A stretch of 64,000 nucleotides of DNA, from NCBI RefSeq assembly GCF_041296385.1, contig NW_027183583.1, forward strand, positions 144,336-208,335, in the 5' to 3' direction. Under the pieces are notes generated by a model. That model made no database searches, was not told where the DNA came from, and was given only the letters and a program-made list of their open reading frames with translations. The translations under genes were made by a program, and so were the position numbers. Positions 24,401 through 36,400 of the stretch are shown one piece after another. Position 1 is the stretch's first letter, and every line of letters begins with the position of its first letter. Source of the stretch: Aphelocoma coerulescens. Taxonomy: Eukaryota; Chordata; Aves; Passeriformes; Corvidae.

Positions 24401-27400
24401 GGGGGATTTGGGGGGAATTTTGGGGGGAATTTTCAGGAATTTGGGGAGAAATTTGGGAGTTTTCAGGGGTTTTTGAGGGGAAATTCGGGGATTTTTGGGA
24501 AAATTGGGGAATTTGGGGATTTTTGGGAATTTTTGGGGGGAATTTGGGGGAATTTTGGGGGATTTGGGGGAATTTCGGGGGATTTGGGGAAAATTGGGGG
24601 GATTTTTAGGGGGATTTTGGGGGAATTTTGGGGGGATTTGGGGAATTTTCAGGGGTTTTTGGGGGGAAATTTGAGGATTTGGGGAAATTGGAGGAATTTT
24701 GGGGATTTTGGGGAATTTTTGGGAATTTTTTGGAAGAATTTTGGGGATTTTTGGGGGAATTTTGGGGAATTTGGGGGGATTTTGGAAGAAATTTGGGGGA
24801 TTTTGGAGGATTTTGGGAAAATTGGGGGATTTTGGGGGAAAATTTGGGGAATTTTGGGGAATTTTGGGGAATTTGGGGAATTTGGGGGGAATTTGGGGAA
24901 TTTTTCAGGAATTTTTGGGGGGAAATTTGAGGAATTTTGGGGAATTTGGGGGGGAATTTCGGGGAGAGTTTTGAGGGATTTTGGGGCGAAATTTTGGGGA
25001 GTTTGGGAAAATTGGGGAATTTTGGAGATTTTAGGAAATTTGGGGAATTTTTCGGGGGGAAATTTGAGGAATTTTGGGGGGAATTTGGGGAATTTGGGGA
25101 GAAATTTGGGAGTTTTCAGGGAGTTTTTGGGGGGAAATTTGGGGATTTTTGGGAAAATTGGGGAATTTGGGGGGATTTTGGGAGTTTTCAGGGGTTTTTG
25201 GGGGGAAATTGGGGGATTTGGGGAAATTGGAGGAATTTTGGGGATTTTGGGGAATTTTTGGGGGATTGTTGGGAATTTTTTGGAAGAATTTTGGGGGATT
25301 TTTGGGGGAAAATTGGGGGATTTTGAGGGGAAATTTGGGGGAAATTGGGGGATTTTGGGGGATTTGGGGGAATTTTTAGGGGATTTGGAGGGAAATTCGG
25401 GGATTTTGGGAAAATTTGGGGAATTTTGGGGAATTTTGGGGGAATTTGGGGAATTTTTCAGGAATTTTTAGGGGGATTTTGGGAATTTTGGGGAATTTGG
25501 GGGGGAATTTTGGGGAGAGTTTTGAGGGATTTTGGGGAGAAATTTTGGGGAATTTTTCAGGGGTTTTTGGGGGGAAATTTGGGGATTTTGGGAAAATTGG
25601 GGAATTTTGGAGATTTTAGGGAATTTGGGGAATTTTTCAGGAATTTTTTGGGGGAAATTTGAGGAATTTTCAAGGGGTTTGGGGGGAAATTGGGGGATTT
25701 TGGGAAAATTGGGGGATTTGGGGGGAATTTCGGGGGAATTTGGGGAATTTGGGGAGAAATTTGGGAATTTTCAGCGGTTTTTGGGGGGAAATTTGAGGAT
25801 TTGGGGAAATTTGAGGGATTTTGGGGATTTTGGGGAATTTTTGGGAATTTTTGGAAGAATTTTGGGGGATTTTTGGGGTGTTTTTGGGGTATTTCAAGGT
25901 GGTTTTTAGGGTTTTAGGGTCTTTTTTGGGGTTTCAGGGTGGTTTTTTGGGGCATTTCAGGGAATTTTTGGGCCATTTCAGGGTGTTTTTTTGGGGTTTC
26001 GGGGTGGTTTTTTGGGATTTTGGGGTGGATTTTTACGGTTTTGGGGTGGTTTTTTTGGATTTTGGGGTGTTTTTTAGGGTTTTGGAGTGGTTTTTTGGGG
26101 TTTTGGGGGTTTTGGGGTGGCTTTTTGGGGTATTTCAGGGTGTTTTTTAGGGTTCCAGGGTGTTTTTTGGGGTTTCAGGGTGGTTTTTTGGGGTTTCGGG
26201 GTGAATTTTTAGGGTTTTTGGGCCATTTCAGGGTGGTTTTGGGTGCTTTCAGGGCGTTTTTTGAGGTTTCAGGGTGGTTTTTTGGGGTATTTCCGGGTGT
26301 TTTTGGAGTGTTTTTGGGGTATTTCAAGGTGGTTTTTAGGGTTTTAGGGTCTTTTTTGGGGTTTCGGGGTGGTTTTTTGGGCCATTTCAGGGTGTTTTTG
26401 GGCCATTTCAGGGTGTTTTTTTGGGGTTTCGGGGTGGTTTTTAGGGTTTTGGGGTGGTTTTTTAGGGTTTCAGGGTGGTTTTTTGGGGTTTTTTGGGGTG
26501 GTTTTTTTAGGGTTTCGGGGTGGTTTTTTGGGGTTTTGGGGTGCTTTTTGTGGTTTTGGGGTGGTTTTTTTGGGATTTTGGGGTGTTTTTTAGGGTTTTG
26601 GAGTGGTTTTTTGGGGTTTTGTGGTGGTTTTTTTGGGGTATTTCAGGGTGTTTTTTGGGGTATTTCAGGGTGTTTTTTAGGGTATTTCAAGGTGTTTTTG
26701 GGGTGTTTTTGGGGGTATTTCGGGGTGTTTTTTAGGGTTTCAGGGTGGTTTTTGGGGTTTTGGGGTGGTTTTTTGGGGTTTCGGGGTGGATTTTTAGGGT
26801 TTTGGGGTGTTTCTTTTGGATTTTGGGGTGTTTTTTAGGGTTTTGGAGTGGTTTTTTGGGGGTTTTTCGGGGTGTTTTTTAGGGTTTCGGGGTGGTTTTT
26901 GGGATTTTGGGGTGTTTTTTAGGGTTTTGGAGTGGTTTTTTTTAGGGTTTCAGGGTGGATTTTTAGGGTTTCAGGGTGGATTTTTAGGGTTTTTGGGCCA
27001 TTTCAGGGTGTTTTTGGGTGCTTTCAGGGTGTTTTTTGGGGTATTTTGGGGTGTTTTTTAGGGTTTCGGGGTGGTTTTTTGGGGTTTTGGGGTTTTTTTT
27101 GGGGTTTCGGGGTGGTTTTTTGGGGCATTTCAGGGAATTTTTGGGCCATTTCAGGGTGTTTTTTTGGGGTTTCGGGGTGGTTTTTAGGGATTTTGGGGTG
27201 GTTTTTTAGGGTTTTTGGGTGGTTTTTTAGGGTTTCGGGGTGGTTTTTTGGGGTTTTTCGGGGTGGTTTTTTTAGGGTTTCGGGGTGGTTTTTTGGGGTT
27301 TTGGGGTGCTTTTTGTGGTTTTGGGGTGGTTTTTTTGGGATTTTGGGGTGTTTTTTAGGGTTTTGGAGTGGTTTTTTGGGGTTTTGTGGTGTTTTTTTTG

Positions 27401-30400
27401 GGGTATTTCAGGGTGTTTTTTGGGGTATTTCAGGGTGTTTTTTAGGGTATTTCAAGGTGTTTTTGGGGTGTTTTTGGGGTATTTCGGGGTGTTTTTTGGG
27501 GTTTTTTGGGGTTTTTGGGGCTCACCCAGCGCGTGCAGGGCGCTCAGCGCCAGCTCCCGGCTCCGGGGGGACCCCGAGGGCTCCAAAGCCTCCAAAATCT
27601 TGGGGAGCAGCTGGGGCAGCCAGGGCTGCACCCCCTCCCCTGGGCAGCCCCAAAACGGCCCCAAATCGGCCCAAAATCAGCCCCAAAATCCACAAAAACC
27701 ATCCCAGAATAACCCCGGATTCATTGGAGTTCATTAAAGGCTCCAAAACGACCCAAATCCCCCCAAAATTCCCCAAAAATCCCCCCAAAACTCCCCAAAA
27801 TCCCAGCTTTTCCCACAAAAAATCCCAATTTCCCTCCCAGATTCCCCTCAAAATCCCCAAAATCCCCATTTTCTCCCCAAAATCCCCCCAATTTCCCCCC
27901 AAAAACCCCAATTTTTCCCCCCAAATCCCCAATTTTCTCCCCAAAATCCCTGATTTTCTCCCCAAAATCCCCATTCTTTCCCCAAAATCCCCCCAAAATC
28001 CCTCGAATTTCCCCTCAAAATCCCCATTTTTTCCTCAAAATCCCCGATTTTCTTCCCAAAATCCCCATTTTTCCCCCAAATCCCCAATTTTCTCCCAAAA
28101 TCCCAATTTTTCCACCAAAATCCCCTGAATTTCCCCTCAAAATCCCCATTTTTGCCCCCAAATCCCCGACTTTCTTCCCCAAATCCCCAATTTTTTCCCA
28201 AAATCCCCAAATTTTCCCCAAATTTCCCCCCAAACTCCCCAAAATCCCAATTTTCCCCCAAAATCCCAAATTCTCTCCCCAAAATCCCCAATTTTTCCCC
28301 CCATTTTCTCCCCAAAATCCCTCCCAAAAATCCCCTAAATCCCCAAATTTCTCCCCAAAATCCCCAAATTTCCCCCCAAATCCCCAAATTTTCTCCCAAA
28401 CCCCCAAACTTCTCCCAAATTTCCCCCAAAGTCCCTCCCAAAAATCCCCATTTCCCCCCAAAATCCCCAAATTTCCCCCAGAATCCCCAAATTTTCCCCA
28501 AATTCCCCCAAAATCCCTCCGAAAAATCCCAAATTTTCCCCCAAACCTCAAATTTCTCCCAAATTTCCCCCAAAATCCCTCCCAAAACTCCCAATTTCCC
28601 CCCAAAACCCCCAAATTTCCCCCAAAATCCCCAAATTTCCCCCGAAAATCCCCAAATTTTCCCCCAAAATCCCTCCCAAAAATCCCAAATTTTCCCCAAA
28701 TCCCCAAATTTCCCCCAAAACCCCCAAATTTCCCCCCAAAATCCCCAAATTTCCCCCAAAATCCCCAAATTTCTCCTCAAAAATTTCAAATTTCCCCCCA
28801 AAACGCCAAATTTCCCCCAATTTCCCCCAAAATCCCCAAATTTCCCCCCAAAATCCCTCCCAAAAATCCCCAAATTTCCCCCCAATACCCCCAAATTTCC
28901 CCCCAAATCCCCAAATTTTCCCCCAAAATCCCTATTTCTCCCCCCAAAACCCCCCAATTTCCCCCAAAATCCCTCCCAAAAATCCCCAAATTTCCCCCCA
29001 AAACCCCAAATTTTCCCCAAATTTCCCCCAAAATCCCTCCCAAAAATCCCAAATTTCCCCCAAAATCCCTCCAAAAAATCCCCATTTCCCCCCCAAATCC
29101 CCAAATATTCCCCAAAATCCCCAAATATTTCCCCCAAAATCTCCAAATTTACCCCCAAATCCCAAAATTTCTCCCCAAAATCCCCAAATTTTCCCTAAAT
29201 TTCCCCCACAATCCCTCCCCAAAACCCCAAATTTTCCCTAAATTTCCCCCCAAAATCCCCAAAATCCCTCCCAAAATCCCCATTTCCCCCCAAAATCCCC
29301 AAATTTTCCCCAATTTCCCCCAAAATCCCTCCCAAAACCCCCAAATTTCCCCCAAAATCCCCAAATTTCCCCCCAAACCCCCAAATTTCCCAAAATCCCC
29401 AAATTTTCCCCAAATTTCCCCCAAAATCCCTCCCAAACCCCCATTTCTCCTCCCAAAACCCCCAAATTTCCCCCCAAATTTTCCCCCAAAATCCCCATTT
29501 TACCCCTAAAATCCCCAAATTTCCCCCCAAATCCCCAAATATTCCCCCTAAATTCCCAAATTTCCCCCAAAATCCCTCCCAAAAATCCCAATTTCCCCCC
29601 AAAAATCCCAAATTTCCCCCCAAAAATCCCAAATTCCCCCCCCAAACCCCCAAATTTCCCCCAAAATCCCCAAATATTCCCTCTAAATTCCCAAATTTCC
29701 CCCCCAAACCCTCAAATTTCCCCCCAAAACCCCAAATTTTCCCCAAATTCCCCCCAAAACCCCTCCCAAAAACCCCCAAATGTCCCCCAAAACCCCCAAA
29801 TTTCCCCCAAAATCCCAAACTTCCCCCAAAACCCCCAAATTTCCCCCCAAAAATCCCTCCCAAAAACCCCCAAATTTCCCCCCAAACCCCCCAAAACCCC
29901 TCCCAAACCCCCATTTCTCCCCCCAAAACCCCAAATTCCCCCAAAATCCCTCCCAAAAATCCCAAATTTCCCCCCAAAATCCCCAAATTTCCCCCCAAAA
30001 CCCCAAATTTTCCCTAAATTTCCCCCACAATCCCTCCCCAAAACCCCCAAATTTCCCCTAAATTACCCCCCAAAATCCCCAAAATCCCTCCCAAAATCCC
30101 CAAATTTTCCCCAAATTTCCCCCAAAACCCCTCCCAAAAATCCCAAATTTCCCCCCAAAAATCCCAAACCCCCCCAAATTCGCCCCGAATTGCTCACCCA
30201 GCGCCTCCAGCAGCGCCTCCAGCACAAACCAGTCCCGGGGCTCCGGGGAACTGGGGGAGCCCCAAAATCCCCCCAGGAGCGCCGGGAGCGCCTCGGCCGC
30301 CACCTGCGCCAGCTCGGGCTGCTCCCAGTGCAAACCAGTACCGACCAGTAAGGGCGGGGGACGGCCCAGGGTCACCCCCCCCGAGCCTCCCAGTGCTCCC

Positions 30401-33400
30401 AGTCCCTCCCAGTCCCTCCCAGTTCCTCCCAATCCCTTCCCAGTCCCTCCCAGTTCCTCCCAATCCCTTCCCAGTCCCTCCCAATCCCCTCCCAGTTCCC
30501 TCCCAGTAACTCCCAGTCCATCCCAGTCCATCCCAGTCTCTCCCAGTTCCCTCCCAGTCCCTCCCAGTCCCTCCCAGTCCCTCCCAGTTCCCTCCCAGTC
30601 GCTCCCAGTCCCTCCCAGTCTCTCCCAGTCCCCTCCCAGTATAAACCAGTAACCCCAAATCCCCCCCAGTTCCCTCCCAATCCCCTCCCAGTCCCTTCCA
30701 CTTCCTCCCAGCCCCTCCCAGTCCCCCCCAATCCCCTCCCAGTCCCTCCCAGTCCCCTCCCAGTTCCCTCCCAATCCCCTCCCAATCCCCCCCAATCCCT
30801 CCCAGTCTCTCCCAGTCCCCTCCCAGTATAAACCAGTAACCCCGAATCCCCTCCCAGTTCCCTTCCAGTCCCTCCCAATCCCTCCCAGTCCCTCCCAATC
30901 CCCTCCCAGTCCCTCCCAGTCCCTCCCAGTCTCTCCCAGTCCAAACCAATCCCCTCCCAGTCCCTCCCAGTCCCTCCCAGTCCCCTCCCAGTCCCTCCCA
31001 ATCCCCTCCCAGTCCCTCCCAATCCCCTCCCAGTCTCTCCCAGTCCCTCCCAATCCCCTCCCAGTCCCTCCCAGTTCCCTCCCAGTCCCTCCCAGTCCCC
31101 TCCCAGTCCCTCCCAATCCCCTCCCAGTCCCCTCCCAGTATAAACCAGTAACCCCGAATCCCCTCCCAGTTCCCTTCCAGTCCCTCCCAATCCCTCCCAG
31201 TCCCTCCCAATCCCCTCCCAGTCCCTCCCAGTCCCTCCCAGTCTCTCCCAGTCCAAACCAATCCCCTCCCAGTCCCTCCCAGTCCCTCCCAGTCCCCTCC
31301 CAGTCCCTCCCAATCCCCTCCCAGTCCCTCCCAATCCCCTCCCAGTCTCTCCCAGTCCCTCCCAATCCCCTCCCAGTCCCTCCCAGTTCCCTCCCAGTCC
31401 CTCCCAGTCCCCTCCCAGTCCCTCCCAATCCCCTCCCAGTCCCCTCCCAGTATAAACCAGTAACCCCGAATCCCCTCCCAGTCCCTCCCAATCCCCTCCC
31501 AGTCCCTCCCAGTATAAACCAGTAACCCCGAATCCCCTCCCAGTCCCTCCCAGTCCCCTCCCAGTCCCTCCCAATCCCTTCCCGGTTCCTTCCCAGTTCC
31601 CTCCCAATCTCGTCCCAATCCCCTCCCAGTCCATCCCAGTCCCTCCCAGTCCCCTCCCAATCTCCTCCAAGTCCTCTCCCAGTCCCTCCCAGTATAAACC
31701 AGTAACCCCGAATCCCCTCCCAGTCCCTCCCAGTCCCCCCCAAGCCCCTCCCAATCCCCTTCCAGTCCCTCCCAGTCCCTCCCAGCTCCCTCCCAATCCC
31801 CTCCCAGTCCCTCCCAGTCCCCCCCAATCCCCTCCCAGTCCCCCCCAGTCCCTCCCAGTTCCCTCCCAGTCCCTCCCAATCCCCTCCCAGTCCCTCCCAG
31901 TCCCTCCCAGTCCCTCCCAGTCCCTCCCAGTCTCTCCCAGTCCCCTCCCAGTATAAACCAGTAACCCCAAATCCCCCCCAGTCCCCTCCCAGTCCCCTCC
32001 CAGTTCCCTCCCAATCCCCTCCCAATCCCCCCCAATCCCTCCCAGTCCCTCCCAGTCCCTCCCAGTAACTCCCAGTCCCTCCCAATCCCTCCCACTCCCC
32101 CCCAATCCCCTCCCAGTCCCTCCCAGTCCCCTCCCAGTACCTCCAGCTCCTCCCGCAGCTCCCTCAGCGCCGCCGCCGCCGCCCCCCTGACCGCGGCCTC
32201 GGGGTCTCCCAGGCCCCCCCGCAGGGCCCCCAGCACCGGGCCCAGGAACCTGCGGAGGCCACGCCCACCCCCCCTCAGGCCACGCCCACCCTCCTCAGGC
32301 CACGCCCACCCTCCTCAGGCCACGCCCACCCTCCTCAGGCCACGCCCACCCCCCCTCAGGCCACGCCCACCCTCCTCAGGCCACGCCCACCCCCCCTCAG
32401 GCCACGCCCACCCTCCTCAGGCCACGCCCACCCTCCTCAGGCCACGCCCACCCCCCCTCAGGCCACGCCCACCCCGCCCAGGCCACGCCCACCCCATTAA
32501 ACCCCACTTCCATATATGGTAAGCCACGCCCACCCCGCCATATACGGAGTTAAGCCACGCCCACCGTGCGGTACAGGAGGTTAAGCCCCGCCCACATCGC
32601 CTTATATGGAGTTAAGCCACGCCCCCCAAATTTAACCCCGAAATCGCCCCCCCCAAAATTCCCTGAAAGATCCTTAAAAAAAAAAGGAGAAAAATGCGAA
32701 AATTTCAGCCAAAATCGGCCCAAAAAAAATCCCGGAAATGTCAAAAAAAATCCTCAAGAAATCCTCAAAAAATTCCCCAAAAATCCTCAAATAAAAAGAG
32801 AAAAATCCAAAAATTTCACCCAAAAATCGCCCCAAAAAATGTCCTGGAAATGTCCAAAAAAATCCTCAAAAAATGCTCAAAAAAAAGAGAAAAATCCGAA
32901 ATTTTCACCCCAAAATCGGCCCCAAAAAAGTCCCCGAAATGTCCAAAAAAAATCCTCAGAAAATTCCCCGAAAAATCCTCAAATAAAAAGAGAAAAATCC
33001 GAAATTTTCACCCCAAAATGGGCCCCAAAAAAAGTCCTGGAAATGTCAAAAAAATCCTCAAAAAATTCCCCAAAAATCGTCAAAAAAAAAGAGAAAAATC
33101 TGAAGATTTCACCCAAAATCGGCCCCAAAAAAAGTCCCGGAAATGTCCAAAAAAAAGCCTCAAAAAATGCTCGAAAAAGAGAGAAAAATCCGAAAAATTC
33201 ACCCAAAAATCGGCCCCAAAAAATGTCCCGGAAATGTCAAAAAAAAGCCTCAAAAAATGCTCGAAAAAGAGAAAAATCCGAAAATTTCAGCCAAAATCGG
33301 CCCCAAAAAAAGTCCTGGAAATGTCAAAAAAAATCCTCAAAAAATGCTCAAAAAAGAGAGAAAAATCCCAAATTTTCACCCAAAATCAGCGCCAAAAAAT

Positions 33401-36400
33401 GTCCCGGAAATGTCCAAAAAAATCCTCAAAAAATGCTCAAAAAAAAGAGAAAAATCCGAAAAATTCACCCAAAAATCGGCCCCAAAATTGTCCTGGAAAT
33501 GTCAAAAAATTCCCCGAAAAATCCTCAAATAAAAAGAGAAAAATCCGAAAATTTCACCCAAAATCGGCCCCAAAAAAAGTCCCGGAAATGTCAAAAAAAT
33601 CCTCAAAAAATTCCCCCAAAAATTCCCTAAAAAATCCTCAAAAATTCTTAGAAAATTCCCCCAAAAAATTCCCCCCAAATTGCCAAAAATCCCCCAAAAA
33701 TCCCCAAAAACTCAGAATTCTGAAAGCTCCAAAATCCCCCAAACTCCCCCCAAAAATTCCCCAAAAATTCCCCAAAATTCCCCAAAATTCCCCAAAAATT
33801 CTGTATTCTGAAAGCTCCAAAATCCCCCAAATCCTCCCCAAAAATTCCCAAAAAATCCCAAAAAAATCCCCAAAAATTCTGAATTCTGAGAGCTCCAAAT
33901 TCCCCCAAATTCCCCCCAAAATTCCCAAAAAATTCTCAAAAATTCTGTATTCTGAAAGCTCCAAAATCCCCCAAATCCTCCCCAAAAATTCCCAAAAAAT
34001 CCCCAAAAATCCCAAAAACTCCCCAAAAAATCTCCAAAAATCCCAAATTTTAAAAGCTCCAAAATCCCCAAAAATCCCCAAAAATTCCCAAAAAATCCCA
34101 AAAAAATCCCCAAAAATCCCCAAAAAATTCCCCAAAAATCCCCAAAAATTCCCAAAAAGTCCCCAAAATTCCCCAAAAATTCCGAATTCTGAGAGCTCCA
34201 AAATCCCCCAAATTCCCCCCAAAAATCCCCCAAAAATCCCAAAAAAATCCCCAAAAATCCCCCCAAAATTCCCGAAAATCCCAAATTTTAAAAGCTCCAA
34301 AATCCCCCAAATCCTCCCCAAAAATTCCCCAAAAATCCCCAAAAATTCCCAAAAAATCCCAAAAATTCCCCAAAAATTCTGAATTCTGAGAGCTCCAAAA
34401 TCCCCCAAATTCCCCCCCAAAATTCCCAAAAAATCCCCAAAAATCCCAAAAACTCCCCAAAAAATCTCCAAAAATCCCAAATTTTAAAAGCTCCAAAATC
34501 CCCAAAAATCCCCAAAAATTCCCAAAAAATCCCAAAAAAATCCCAAAAAATCCCCAAAAAATCCCCAAAAATCCCCAAAAAATCCCCAAAAAATCCCCAA
34601 AAAACCCCCAAATTCTAAAAGCACCAAAATCCCCCAAATCCCCCCCAAAAACCCCCAGGCAATCCCCCCCCCTCCCCCCTCCCAGTCCATCCCAGTCCCC
34701 TCCCAGTTCAACCCAGCAAAGCTCCCTAAGCCCCGCCCCCACCACCCCTGCCCATATAAGGCAAGCCCCGCCCATATAAGGCAAGCCCCGCCCCCTCCGC
34801 CTTAAGCCCCGCCCCCTTTTGCCCATATAAGGCGCCGCCCTCACCGCTGCCGCAAGGTGGCGCCACAGCCCCGCGCCAGCGCCGCCAGCGCCAACAGCGC
34901 CCCCTTGCGGCCGCCGGCGGCCGCGCTCCGGCTCGGCCCCTCCAGCAACGGCAACTTCCGGGTTCGGCCCGACCCCCAAAATCGGCCGATTTTCACCCAA
35001 AAAAACGGGCGGGGGGAGGTGGAAACCAAGTGGGGAAGGGGGGGGAGAAGGAGAAGGAGAAGGGAAAGAAAAAAAAACGGGAGAAAAAGAGCGAGAATTA
35101 GCGAGAAGGGAGGTGGGAAAGGGTCCCCGGCTCGCCCCAAAAATCAGCAGGGAAAGGGCCCCAAAATCGGCAGGAAACGCCCCAAAATCAGCGCGGGGGG
35201 GGGGGGGGGGGTGGTGGAATTCCTGAAATGTTCCAAACCCCCACCCAAAAGCTCCAAATTCCAGGGATTTTTCCCTCAAAATCCACCCGGGTTTCTACCC
35301 GGAAGGTCCTGGAAGGTGCCTAAGAAACCCCGGTAAAATGGAAATAAAATCGGCCTTAAAAATTCCCAAAAAATCCCCCAATTTTGTAGCCTCACCCCGA
35401 CGTCAAAATTCCCTCCAACTCTGCCCAAAATTCCTGATTTTTAACCCCCCGCGAGGCCAAAATGTCCAAAATTCGCCTCAGAATTCCCTCCAGGACCCAC
35501 AAAGTCTCCAGCAAAGGTCCTGAAAGGTCACCAAAAAAACCCCCAAACCCGCCCAAAAAATCCTTCAAAAATCCATCCAAAATTCCCCAAAAATCCCTAA
35601 AAATCCTCCCCAAATCCCCCAATTCCCAAAAATTCCCCAAATCCCCCCCTCAGAACCCACCAGTTCCTTCAGCAGCTTTTCGGGGGGCAATCCCTGGGCC
35701 AGAGCGTCCAGAGCCTGTGGGGACCAAAATTGGGTCAAAATCCCCCAAATTTGGGGGAAATTCCCCAGGAAATTCGGGGGATTCTCCTTGAATTTGGCAG
35801 AAGTTCAAAAAAAAGGGGAAAAACCAACAAAGAAGGGGAAAATCTGCCCCGAAAATGGGGGAATTTGGGCCTAAATTGGGTTAAAATTCCCTTAAAAAGG
35901 GGAAATTCTGGAGGAAACGGGGAAAATTGCAGCAAAATCGGGGGAATTCCGTGAAAAGTGAGGGAAATGGGGGTTGAAATGGGGGGAAATGTTGGAAATT
36001 AGGGAAAATCTCCTGGGAAAAAAGGAGAAAATCTTCCCGAATTTGGGTGGAAATGTGCCAAAAGTGGGAAAAATTCCCCAGGAAATGGGGAAAATGTCCC
36101 AAAACAGGGGAAAACCTTCCAATTTCGGGAAAACTCCCCCCAGAGAACCAAAATTCCCTGGAAAACCTCTCCTCAATTGGGATAAAACCCCCTCGAAATG
36201 GGGAAAATCCCCCCGAATTCCACCGAAAGTTCACGGGGAAGGGGGAAAAAAAAATCCCCAGGAACCAGGAAAATTCCAAAAAAAACGGGAAAAACCCCCG
36301 GAAAATTTGGGGAAAAGGCCAGAAAATGTGGGAATTTTACCTGGGCGGCGGCGTGGCGGGGGCAGGGCCCCTCCCCCCCCTCGGCCTCATCCCAATTTTC

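Noticed and set aside
25876..27520. TTAGGG-containing repeats suggestive of interstitial telomere sequence
   Set aside because: TTAGGG appears only inside TTTTTAGGGTTTCGGGG units and never as tandem hexamers, so it is satellite coincidence.
35396..35519. Counting [11 protein letters not shown] as a regular IPO4 exon
   Set aside because: Exons 11 and 12 already join in phase and match human without it. Including it breaks the frame. Kept only as a cryptic-exon finding.
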